From Bradyrhizobium iriomotense (GTDB lineage Bacteria; Pseudomonadota; Alphaproteobacteria; Rhizobiales; Xanthobacteraceae): a DNA stretch of 64,000 bases. Each line of letters opens with the position of its first letter. Positions within the stretch are counted from its first letter, which is position 1. Shown one piece after another: positions 57,671 through 64,000 of the stretch. Below the pieces are notes generated by a model. It made no database searches. It was given only the letters and a program-made list of their open reading frames with translations, and had not been told where the DNA came from. The DNA lies in NCBI RefSeq assembly GCF_018130765.1, contig NZ_JAFCJZ010000001.1, positions 434,001 to 498,000 of the forward strand, given 5' to 3'. The translations under genes were made by a program, and so were the position numbers.

Positions 57671-58105
57671 ATGTTCAGGTTCCTCATTGCGGCCGCGGCC
57701 ATCGCGCTCTCGACCGTCCCTGCACTCGCGAACGGCCATGGCGGCGGCGATGCCCCTCCTCCGCCCAAGCCCGAGGCGACGACCGCGCCGGCCAAGGTGG
57801 TGCTGACCAAGCAGGGCCCGAAGCTGGTCGATCTCAAGGGCATGACGCTCTACACCTACGAGCGCGACACCAGCGGCAAGACCTCGAACTGCAACGGCAA
57901 GTGCACGGAGAGCTGGGTACCGCTGGCCGCAACCGCCGATGCCAGGGCCGTCGGCGACTTCACCGTGATCAACCGCAACGACGGCAGCAAGATGTGGGCC
58001 TATCGCTACCGCCCGCTCTACACCTCGCCGGCCGACAAGGCGCCGGGCGACGCCAACGGCACGGCCACGACCCTGCAGTGGCACATCGCGCGGCCTGAAA
58101 ACTAG
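57671..58105 (+). CDS. COG4315 secreted repeat-type protein
   Basis: The 144-residue exported protein has a signal peptide (MFRFLIAAAAIALSTVPALA) and one pair of COG4315 (DUF/secreted repeat) segments: LKGMTLYTYERDTSGKTSNC then NGKCTESWVPL, followed by FTVINRNDGSKMWAYRYRPLYT and QWHIARPEN. Two cysteines in SNCNGKC may form a disulfide or bind a metal. The family is common in rhizobia, with unknown function. A CtrA-type box lies upstream. The stop overlaps that of the converging gene by 4 bp. Confidence 0.88.
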   Translation: MFRFLIAAAAIALSTVPALANGHGGGDAPPPPKPEATTAPAKVVLTKQGPKLVDLKGMTLYTYERDTSGKTSNCNGKCTESWVPLAATADARAVGDFTVINRNDGSKMWAYRYRPLYTSPADKAPGDANGTATTLQWHIARPEN

Positions 58106-58317
58106 GGCGAGAACGGCGCGAGTCCGTCAGGCCCGCTCATGAGCTTCGCGTGTGCTGAGGCATTGGCCGAGGCATAATTGACCTCCGGATTCCAGTGCAG
58201 CGCGACGTACAGGACCATTCCGGCCAGGATGGAGCCATAAAAACCGAGCGTGGCCAGGCGCCATGTCCGCACAATACGGCGGTCGTTCTCATTCAATGGA
58301 TCAAAGAATTTTTGCAT
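58102..58317 (-). CDS. Small membrane protein (71 aa)
   Basis: The 71-residue protein starts MQKFFDPLNENDRRIVRTWR and has one membrane helix (LATLGFYGSILAGMVLYVAL), then a short polar tail. GGAGG lies 5 nt before ATG 58317. The function is unknown. It converges with the COG4315 gene with a 4-bp overlap. Confidence 0.78.
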   Translation of the reverse strand: MQKFFDPLNENDRRIVRTWRLATLGFYGSILAGMVLYVALHWNPEVNYASANASAHAKLMSGPDGLAPFSP

Positions 58318-58460
58318 GATGCCTCCAATGGCAACGAGCCATCAAGGCATAGCGCAACCGGCGCCGATCGGCTGTGAAGCCGTTCACCCGTCATCGCTTC
58401 AAAACGATGTGATCGTCGTCAGCGGCAAGCAGCGCGCCAGCACTCCTCGCCCGGACACTC

Positions 58461-59114
58461 CTAGCCGCGCCAGCGCGCGCCTGGTCCGGCCTGCGCATTC
58501 TGTCCGGGCGGCAGCACCACGACGGTCGAATTGAGCTTCACCCGGTCGTAGAGGTCGATCACGTCCTCGTTGCGCATCCGGATGCAGCCCGACGAGATCG
58601 CCTGCCCGATATATTCGGGCTGGTTGGTGCCGTGGATGCGGTAGAGCGTGTCCTTGTTGCCGACAAAGAGATAGATGCCGCGCGCGCCCAGCGGATTGGC
58701 GGGACCACCGGGCACGCGCGCCGGATACGGTCCAAGCCGCGCCTGGATGTCCGCCGTCGGCACCCAGTCGGGCCATTCCGCCAGACGGCCCACCCGCGCA
58801 ACGCCGGAGAAGGCCATCGCCTCCTCACCGACCGCGACGCCGTAGCGGATCGCCTTGCCGTCGGGCAGCACGAAATAGAGATAGCGCGCGTCGGTATCGA
58901 CCAGGATCGTGCCCGGCATCTCCTTGCGCGGATAATCGACGATGTGACGCAGATATTGCTCAGGCACGCTGGCCTGGGCGTAAGGCGTGTGCGCGAGCAA
59001 TTGCCGGTCGCGCGGCGTCATGCTCGCGTCGGTCGACGGCGAGAGTGTCGTCTGCATGCAACCGCCCAGCGGCAGCATGGCAACGACGAAGAAAGCGAGA
59101 ACAGATCTTGGCAC
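58461..59114 (-). CDS. L,D-transpeptidase (YkuD) lipoprotein
   Basis: The 217-residue protein has a lipoprotein signal ending LPLGGC and a YkuD catalytic domain. The domain carries ILVDTDARYLYFVLPDGKAIRYGVAVG, then RIHGTNQPEYIGQAISSGCIRMRNEDVIDLYDRV with the catalytic Cys of SSGCIRM and the preceding His. It cross-links peptidoglycan stem peptides (3-3 bonds) or anchors proteins. GTG 59114 follows GGGGGG with 6 nt spacing; upstream in-frame codons are spurious. It diverges from the coiled-coil protein gene. Confidence 0.93.
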   Translation of the reverse strand: MPRSVLAFFVVAMLPLGGCMQTTLSPSTDASMTPRDRQLLAHTPYAQASVPEQYLRHIVDYPRKEMPGTILVDTDARYLYFVLPDGKAIRYGVAVGEEAMAFSGVARVGRLAEWPDWVPTADIQARLGPYPARVPGGPANPLGARGIYLFVGNKDTLYRIHGTNQPEYIGQAISSGCIRMRNEDVIDLYDRVKLNSTVVVLPPGQNAQAGPGARWRG

Positions 59115-59399
59115 CACCGGCCCCCCGATAGCGGATAGCGGCACCCCCAGCAGCGATAGATGCTGCCCAAATCGTGCTGAAAACAAGGCAGCCTGGAACA
59201 ATTGCACGTGTTCGATCAGCCGGGTTCCATCACCACAAACGGCGGAAGAGCGTCGCATCATCTCCATCCCCTCGCCTTGCTTTGGTCAAACCCGGCTGGA
59301 CTCGTGCGACATCTGCCAGGGCACATCAGGTTGGATGGGGCTCACCTCAACAGATCGGCTCGCGCCAATGCGAACGACGAAGGCTGCAAAGGAGCTGCG

Positions 59400-60452
59400 A
59401 TGCTCGCGACGCTGAACGCCAAGCAAATCGTCGATGAGATCGTGAAGGACACGGTCAAGGACAACGATCCGCACGACGCGATTCAGATCTCGCCCGAGAT
59501 CGTGCTGGCCTCGCGCCCCATCAGCGTGGCGCCGGCACTAGCGCCCGACATCACGCCCCGCCCTGAGCCGAAGTTCGCCCCGGAGCCAAAAGCCGGTCCT
59601 GAGCCCAAATTCAGTCCTGAGCCAAAATTCAGTCCCGTCTCGGAGCCGCCCGCGGCAGTGCCCGCGGTCGATACCGCGGTGCGCCTCGCGCCCGGCGATG
59701 GTCCCCGCCGGCCCAGGCGTTCCGCCGCCGGCAAGTGGCTGCGCGGCGCCTTCCTCACGTTCCTGTTTGCCGGCGGCAGCGCGGCTGCCACGGTTGCCTG
59801 GGAGAAGCACGGCGACACCGCCAAACAGATGCTCGCCGAGTGGACACCGGTCTTGACCTCGCTGCTGCCTTCGGCGTCGCAAACGGCACAAGTCGCCGCC
59901 GCGCAGCCGGTGCCACCCGCTTCGGCAGCCGCGACCGATCAACCGATCGATCAACCTGCGGCGCAAGCTGCGGCCGATCAACCTGCGAGTCCGCCTGCAG
60001 TTCAGGTTGCAGCAGCCGCGCCCGCGGCAACACAGACCGAGGCAACGCAGTCGGTACAATCGATGACGCGAGATCTCGCGGCCATGGCGCAGCAGATCGA
60101 AGCACTCAAGTCCAACATCGCCGAGCTGAAGGCCGGCCAGGAGCAGATGGCACGCGAGATGGCGAAGCCACCTGCACCGAAGCCGGTCGTCGAAGCGAGG
60201 CCGCCCGTCGATCCGCGCGCACGCGTGTCCGCGCTGCCGCCGCGCGCACCAGTGCCGATGCCGCCGCCTGTTCGCAAACCGAAGCCCGCGGTGACGCAGA
60301 CCTATATGCCGGCTTATGCGCCTGCGCCGATTGCACCTCCGCCACCGTCGCAAGCTGCCGCGGTCCCGCCGCCGGCTCCGACGGCCACAACGACGCAAGC
60401 GGTTGCCGATGACGACGGACCGGTCGTGCGTCCGCCGATGCCGCTGCGCTAG
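59400..60452 (+). CDS. Membrane-anchored coiled-coil protein, paralogue of that at 33980
   Basis: The 350-residue protein begins MLATLNAKQIVDEIVKDTVK. It has PEPKFSPEP-type repeats (about 50-80) and a transmembrane helix (FLTFLFAGGSAAATVAW, about 118-135). A long Ala/Pro linker is followed by a coiled coil (MTRDLAAMAQQIEALKSNIAELKAGQEQMAREM, about 225-260) and a Pro-rich tail. Its order of parts matches the protein at 33980, and the coiled coil and helix positions are similar. AAAGGAG 6 nt before ATG 59400 is strong. The function is unknown; both may act in the periplasm near the cell wall. Confidence 0.8.
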   Translation: MLATLNAKQIVDEIVKDTVKDNDPHDAIQISPEIVLASRPISVAPALAPDITPRPEPKFAPEPKAGPEPKFSPEPKFSPVSEPPAAVPAVDTAVRLAPGDGPRRPRRSAAGKWLRGAFLTFLFAGGSAAATVAWEKHGDTAKQMLAEWTPVLTSLLPSASQTAQVAAAQPVPPASAAATDQPIDQPAAQAAADQPASPPAVQVAAAAPAATQTEATQSVQSMTRDLAAMAQQIEALKSNIAELKAGQEQMAREMAKPPAPKPVVEARPPVDPRARVSALPPRAPVPMPPPVRKPKPAVTQTYMPAYAPAPIAPPPPSQAAAVPPPAPTATTTQAVADDDGPVVRPPMPLR

Positions 60453-60545
60453 AGCAACAATGTCACGAACGCTGTCCGAGTCGATGTGATGCGTTGAGTC
60501 CGGGTTACTACGGGAGGCGATGCTTCGATCGTTTCCACCAAAGAG

Positions 60546-60582
60546 AAAAGGCCGTCGGGATTTATGCCGCCGGCCTTCTCTT
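60546..60582 (+). terminator. Terminator after the coiled-coil protein gene
   Basis: An 11-bp stem (AAGGCCGTCGG with CCGCCGGCCTT, one G:T-type pair) and 8-nt loop are followed by TCTCTTG. It lies about 95 nt after the stop codon. Confidence 0.7.
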
Positions 60583-60647
60583 GCAACTCCCGGTTCCCGG
60601 AGCCCGGTTCTGTTGCAATTCCATGCTTTATGATCGCGTCAACATAT

Positions 60648-60663
60648 TTAATAAAAACTTAAC
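60648..60663 (+). promoter_or_regulatory. CtrA-type box TTAA-N7-TTAAC
   Basis: TTAA at 60648-60651 and TTAAC at 60659-60663, 7 nt apart, match the CtrA consensus exactly, 170 nt upstream of the DUF6894 gene in an AT-rich leader. Confidence 0.5.
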
Positions 60664-60833
60664 GAGCTCGCATGGTGCACATCATTTCTGCGCCATAGGC
60701 ACAGAGATTGTGCGGCTTGTTCATTCGATAAAGATCGACTCAGTGTACCATCCGAGATGTGTCGGGACTTCCGTTGAAGACTTGTTTTCAAGACTTGCAA
60801 CTGAGACTTGGTCGTCACACCGGGGGACTTCGG

Positions 60834-61064
60834 ATGCCGTACTACTCCTTCGATCTTGTGGTTGGTGAAGAGTTCAAGAACCAGGGCGGAATCATTCTCG
60901 AGGACATCGAGGTTGCTTCTGATCGCGCCGATCAGCTCGCATGCGAGCTGTCGCAGGTGAAGCCGGAGTTGCAGCAGAAGGGCTGCGCGGTGCGCGTCAC
61001 CGATCGCGATCACAACGAGGTCTATCGGACGCCGCTCGATCCCGTGCCGGCCTGGCAGCGCTAG
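60834..61064 (+). CDS. DUF6894 family small protein
   Basis: The 76-residue soluble protein starts MPYYSFDLVVGEEFKNQGGI and continues ILEDIEVASDRADQLACELSQ, the layout of DUF6894 proteins widespread in rhizobia with no known function. GGGGGAC precedes ATG 60834. The converging SDR gene ends at the very next base. An exact CtrA-type box lies about 170 nt upstream in the AT-rich leader. Confidence 0.85.
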   Translation: MPYYSFDLVVGEEFKNQGGIILEDIEVASDRADQLACELSQVKPELQQKGCAVRVTDRDHNEVYRTPLDPVPAWQR

Positions 61065-61850
61065 CTACTCTTCAAACACCGGCGCTTCGAACCAGTTCGT
61101 CAACGACAATCCGCCGTCGACGACGAAGGCCGCGCCGGTGACGTAACCCGAGAGCTTGTTCGACAACACCGTGAGCGCCATCGGCGCAAGGTCATTCGCC
61201 GCGCCGAGACGCCCGAGCGGAATGTGTCTCGCCAGGGACGCGTCCGCAACGAACCCGCCCGCCGCGATTGCACCCGGCACCAGCGCGTTGACGCGGATGT
61301 TGTGCCGCCCGAAGGTCTTCGCCAGCTCCTTCACCAGCATCGCCATTCCCGCCTTCGCCGTCGAGTAGTGCGGCAGGTTGCGCGGCGTGCCCGCATGCAG
61401 CGAGGTGAGGAACAGGAACGAGCCGGGCCGCTTCGCTGCGATCAGCCGCTTTGCGATCTCGCGCGCCAGGTGAAAGCCGGCATCGAGATTGACGGCGTGC
61501 ATCTCCTGCCAGGTCCTGCGATCGACCGCGAGCGCGTGATCGGCCTCGCGCCGCGGCGGCGAGGCGCTGTGAACGAAGTGCGTGACGTGGCCCAGCGCAG
61601 CATGAGAGGCGGCAAGCAGCGCATCGCAGGCATCCAACATCGCGAGATCTCCGACCCAGGGCACCGCCAACTCAGGCCTCTCGCTCGCGCTGATCGCGGC
61701 ACTCACCCGTTCCGCGCTGATATCGGCAAACACGGTTCGCACGCCCTCGCCGACCAGGGCCTGCGCGATCGCGCGGCCGATGCCGTTGCCCGCGCCGGTG
61801 ACGAGCGCCGTGTCGGTTGCGGGATCGAACGGCGCACTGAACAGGCTCAT
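61065..61850 (-). CDS. SDR family oxidoreductase
   Basis: The 261-residue short-chain dehydrogenase binds NAD(P) through TGAGNGIGRAIA. Catalytic residues are visible in FLTSLHAG (Ser) and YSTAKAGM (Tyr and Lys), followed by IRVNALVPGAI and the C-terminal SGYVTGAAFVVDGGLSLTNW. It probably oxidises or reduces a secondary alcohol or ketone; the substrate is unknown. GGAGAG 7 nt before ATG 61850 fixes the start; upstream in-frame codons are unlikely. It stands alone, converging with DUF6894. Confidence 0.93.
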   Translation of the reverse strand: MSLFSAPFDPATDTALVTGAGNGIGRAIAQALVGEGVRTVFADISAERVSAAISASERPELAVPWVGDLAMLDACDALLAASHAALGHVTHFVHSASPPRREADHALAVDRRTWQEMHAVNLDAGFHLAREIAKRLIAAKRPGSFLFLTSLHAGTPRNLPHYSTAKAGMAMLVKELAKTFGRHNIRVNALVPGAIAAGGFVADASLARHIPLGRLGAANDLAPMALTVLSNKLSGYVTGAAFVVDGGLSLTNWFEAPVFEE

Positions 61851-61978
61851 ATCGCTCTCCGGGGGTCTCTGCCGCCAATCTAGCGCGACGCGACGAGGCG
61901 CGACAATTGCGTCCCGGCACCATTGCGGAGCGCCGCGCCGGACGCTAGCCTCCCCCAAAAATCGAGGAGGTACCAAGG

Positions 61979-62371
61979 ATGCGCACTAGTTTTCTGATGA
62001 CGGGTCTTTTGCTGCTCGCCGCGCCGGCCCAGGCGGGCGACGCGCCACCGCGGGCGACCTATGTGACGATGGTCTTGCAGGCCTTCGCCGCCAAGGTCGA
62101 ATGTCCCGGCACCGATCTCGTCTATCAGGACCTCGTGCAGAAGGCGCAGCAGATGCAGCTGCCTGACGGCACCACCGAGAAGGTGCGCAAGGCGATCGCC
62201 TGGATGCACACCGGGGGCAAGATGGGCGAGAAGCAGGACGACGATCTGATGGCCGAGGTCGCGGTCGCGACACAGGCCACCGACATGGACCAGCGCCGCC
62301 TCGGCATGCCCGGCTGGTGCGAAGCGCAGAAGACCAACCTCGCCGGCCTGATCCGCAGCAAGGGCGGTTAG
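61979..62371 (+). CDS. Small secreted protein (130 aa)
   Basis: The 130-residue exported protein has a signal peptide (MRTSFLMTGLLLLAAPAQA) and a helical mature part with two cysteines (KVECPGTDL and GWCEAQKTNL) that may form a disulfide. No family is recognised. GAGGAGG 9 nt before ATG 61979 is strong. It diverges from the SDR gene. Confidence 0.78.
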   Translation: MRTSFLMTGLLLLAAPAQAGDAPPRATYVTMVLQAFAAKVECPGTDLVYQDLVQKAQQMQLPDGTTEKVRKAIAWMHTGGKMGEKQDDDLMAEVAVATQATDMDQRRLGMPGWCEAQKTNLAGLIRSKGG

Positions 62372-62523
62372 AAGCGTTTACGAGCGAAATGGACGCCGGT
62401 TTGCGGAAACAGCCTTCGGCAGGTCTTTCCCGGCGTTAGGCACGCCACGGCGGAACTGCCGCCGTGGCCAACAATCGTCACATTCCTCGCCAGCATGCGG
62501 CCTCCTCGAACAGGAGACCCCCA

Positions 62524-62775
62524 ATGCGGATTGCCCATTTCGTCTTTGCCGCTGCGCTCGCGGCGAGCACCGTGATGGCCGCCCCGGCCCTCGCGAGAAA
62601 CACCGACGCCCAGAAAGGCGAGGAGAAATCGACCTCGTCATCGTCCTGCAGCGCCTATCAGCAGGCGCCGGACGGAACGTGGGAACAGCTTCCCTGCAAG
62701 GAAACCGGCGAACGCGGGCAGCCGCAGACGCAACACCGCGCCCCTGCACAGGGAACGGAGCGCGGGGAGCGCTGA
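62524..62775 (+). CDS. Small secreted protein (83 aa)
   Basis: The 83-residue product has a signal peptide (MRIAHFVFAAALAASTVMAA, cut after ALA) and a Ser/Gln/Lys-rich mature part with two cysteines (SSSCSAY and QLPCKET). AGGAG 8 nt before ATG 62524 supports the start; the in-frame upstream extension has no signal. The function is unknown. Confidence 0.75.
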   Translation: MRIAHFVFAAALAASTVMAAPALARNTDAQKGEEKSTSSSSCSAYQQAPDGTWEQLPCKETGERGQPQTQHRAPAQGTERGER

Positions 62776-62794
62776 GCGCTCCGGTTCCGCGCGG

Positions 62795-62980
62795 TCAGCT
62801 CTGGTGCGGCCCCCGCATGATCTTCATGGCGTCGGCGATGTGACGCCACTCCTTGGCCTCGTCGGCCTCGCCACGACCCTCGCAGGCCTGGGCCTGCTCC
62901 GCGGCCTTCGCAATCGCAGCAAAACCGTGCTGTTCGAGCATCTGCCGTGCAACGGTATGGACCTGGACCTCGGACATCAT
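62795..62980 (-). CDS. Small conserved-type hypothetical protein (61 aa)
   Basis: The 61-residue soluble product starts MMSEVQVHTVARQMLEQHGF, continues AAIAKAAEQAQACEGRGEADE and ends MKIMRGPHQS. It looks like a small helical protein of the kind repeated in rhizobial genomes. GGGAGAG lies 6 nt before ATG 62980. The function is unknown. Confidence 0.68.
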   Translation of the reverse strand: MMSEVQVHTVARQMLEQHGFAAIAKAAEQAQACEGRGEADEAKEWRHIADAMKIMRGPHQS

Positions 62981-63082
62981 GGGGCGCTCTCCCGTTTGAC
63001 GAAACCACGGCGCAGCGCGCGACTGGCCCCGCGGATTTTTCACAACGATCTCGCCGCAGGTCCCGTTCCCGCTGCCGGAACG

Positions 63083-63119
63083 ACAAAGGCGGCCCGCCAT
63101 GCCCGGCGGACCGCCTTCT
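63083..63119 (-). terminator. Terminator after minE
   Basis: On the minus strand a 13-bp stem (63117-63105 with 63098-63086, one mismatch) and 6-nt loop are followed by TTTG. It lies about 40 nt past the minE stop codon. Confidence 0.75.
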
Positions 63120-63156
63120 CACCCACCCCAAAACTGCGGGTCGTCGGCCGCGTCCC

Positions 63157-63438
63157 CTACGCGACCGCCGCTTTCTTGCGCTCGAAGTCGTTCGGCACCT
63201 CGATATCGACCTCCAGGGTCGAGACCTCGTCGCCGCGCTCGAGCCGGACGATGACCTTGGTCGGGTCCAGCGTCACATGCTTGGACACGACGGCGAGAAT
63301 TTCCTCGCGCAGCACACCGAGCAGATCGGGCTGGCCGCGCATTCCGCGTTCGTGGGCAAGCAGGATCTGCAGCCGTTCGCGTGCGACCGGTGCCGAGGCC
63401 TTGTTGCCGCGGAGAAGTCGAAGCAGACCCATGCTCAT
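63157..63438 (-). CDS. minE: Cell division topological specificity factor MinE
   Basis: The 93-residue protein drives the pole-to-pole oscillation of the MinC/MinD inhibitor. It has the membrane-targeting N-terminus (MGLLRLLRG), the anti-MinCD helix [14 protein letters not shown] and the C-terminal specificity domain ([27 protein letters not shown]). The start codon overlaps the minD stop (ATGA), so the two are coupled. A terminator follows. minC is not in the window and may lie upstream of minD. Confidence 0.96.
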   Translation of the reverse strand: MSMGLLRLLRGNKASAPVARERLQILLAHERGMRGQPDLLGVLREEILAVVSKHVTLDPTKVIVRLERGDEVSTLEVDIEVPNDFERKKAAVA

Positions 63439-64000
63439 GCAGCCCTCCGTCGCAGCAGACGATCCATCAGACCTCTGCGCTCGGCGGGAACGTGCATCGT
63501 TACGTTCTCGCCGCAAAGGCGCTTGGCCGCGTCCATATAGGCCCGCGCCGGCGCTCCATCCGCATTCGACAGGGTCACCGGCGTGCCGACGTTGGAGGCC
63601 TTCAACACGTCCTGGCTCTCGGGAATGATTCCGAGCAAGGGCGTGGCGAGGATCTCGAGGATGTCGTCGATGGTCAGCATCTCGCCGCGCGCGGCGCGGG
63701 AGGGATCGTAGCGGGTGATGAGGATGTGCTTCTCGACCCGCTCGCCCTTCTCGGCCCGCACGGTCTTGGAATCAAGCATGCCGATGATGCGATCGGAATC
63801 GCGCACCGAGGACACTTCCGGGTTGGTGACGATCACGGCTTCATCCGCAAAGCGCATCGCCATCGAAGCGCCACGCTCGATGCCGGCCGGGCTGTCGCAG
63901 ATCACCCAGTCGAAGCGGCTGCGCAGATCGGCGATGACCTTGCCGACGCCCTCTTCCGTCAGCGCGTCCTTGTCGCGGGTTTGGGAAGCCGGCAGCAGCC
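63435..64000 (-). CDS. minD: Septum site-determining protein MinD, 5' end outside the window
   Basis: About 188 C-terminal codons are present. The ParA/MinD-type ATPase shows [32 protein letters not shown] with the Walker B-like region, [23 protein letters not shown] and the C-terminal membrane-targeting helix GLMDRLLRR. It recruits MinC to block FtsZ rings away from midcell. The Walker A loop is outside the window. It overlaps minE by 4 bp. Confidence 0.96.
   Translation of the reverse strand, partial: LLPASQTRDKDALTEEGVGKVIADLRSRFDWVICDSPAGIERGASMAMRFADEAVIVTNPEVSSVRDSDRIIGMLDSKTVRAEKGERVEKHILITRYDPSRAARGEMLTIDDILEILATPLLGIIPESQDVLKASNVGTPVTLSNADGAPARAYMDAAKRLCGENVTMHVPAERRGLMDRLLRRRAA

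Larger units (their letters stand above)
60453..60833. other. Long gap with terminator and CtrA box
   Basis: This 381-bp stretch contains the terminator at 60546 and the CtrA-type box at 60648 and is otherwise AT-rich leader for the DUF6894 gene. I see no additional gene. Confidence 0.55.

Overview
The window is a chromosomal segment of a high-GC alphaproteobacterium. Its gene families point to Bradyrhizobium or a close relative (Bradyrhizobiaceae/Nitrobacteraceae): BA14K, DUF1236, DUF3551, DUF6894 and a phasin-type protein, alphaproteobacterial DUF2155 and NDUFA12, B12-dependent NrdJ, and interspersed palindromes of the GTAGCCCGGATGAGCG and GTAGGGTGGGTTAG types. This assignment rests on recognising families, not on a database search. 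No rRNA, tRNA, CRISPR array, integrase or transposase was found.

Layout. 0-9.5 kb is housekeeping: a DsbA-like thiol-disulfide protein, a DUF1236 secreted protein, aroQ, accB-accC, a three-gene phosphorelay operon (CHASE3 kinase, single-domain regulator, REC-HisKA_2 kinase), aat and DUF2155. 9.8-17.8 kb looks accessory: an esterase, a BASS-like transporter, a 1056-residue acetoacetyl-CoA-synthetase-like/carrier-protein/GNAT fusion, a SAM methyltransferase, a GlxA regulator and an isonitrile-hydratase-like DJ-1 protein. It separates DUF2155 from NDUFA12 (18.2 kb). 18.9-23.9 kb has a BA14K protein, a second CHASE3 two-component pair, DoxX and an EamA transporter. A 766-bp non-coding stretch precedes nrdJ (24.7-28.4 kb). 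28.6-30.4 kb is an AT-richer two-gene cassette, an AAA-type SMC-like ATPase overlapping a TOPRIM/DUF4276-like protein, which I regard as the best candidate for an uncharacterised defence system. 30.5-39.6 kb holds a transglycosylase-like protein, a phasin, many small or secreted proteins, FkbM, five copies of one palindromic repeat, and a truncated duplicate of the transglycosylase 3' end. 39.9-49.3 kb carries VOC, cytochrome c, YjdM/PhnA, EamA, Ada-AraC, a peptidase-M15-like protein, pdxY, PaiB-like, and TetR with a frameshifted O-methyltransferase. 49.4-57.6 kb has an SMR efflux gene with its TetR, two c-type cytochromes, a frameshifted DUF3551 gene, an SH3 protein with heptad repeats, and a phenol-hydroxylase-type monooxygenase divergent from a MarR regulator. 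57.7-64 kb has a COG4315 protein, an L,D-transpeptidase lipoprotein, a coiled-coil membrane protein, DUF6894, an SDR, small secreted proteins and minE-minD (minD runs off the end).

Regulation read from the sequence. Four exact GGAAC-N16-CGTT motifs, the EcfG/RpoE2 general-stress promoter consensus of alphaproteobacteria, lie just upstream of the DUF1236 gene, the phosphorelay operon, a 91-residue secreted protein and the SH3/heptad-repeat protein. Two weaker variants precede the BA14K and COG4315 genes. Two exact TTAA-N7-TTAAC (CtrA) boxes lie near 57.6 and 60.65 kb. Palindromes suited to local repressors sit in the MarR/monooxygenase, TetR/methyltransferase and SMR/TetR control regions.

Three genes are clearly split by frameshifts (38.3, 48.96 and 53.16 kb) and a fourth may have a shifted 5' end (42.7 kb). 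They could be true pseudogenes or sequence errors.
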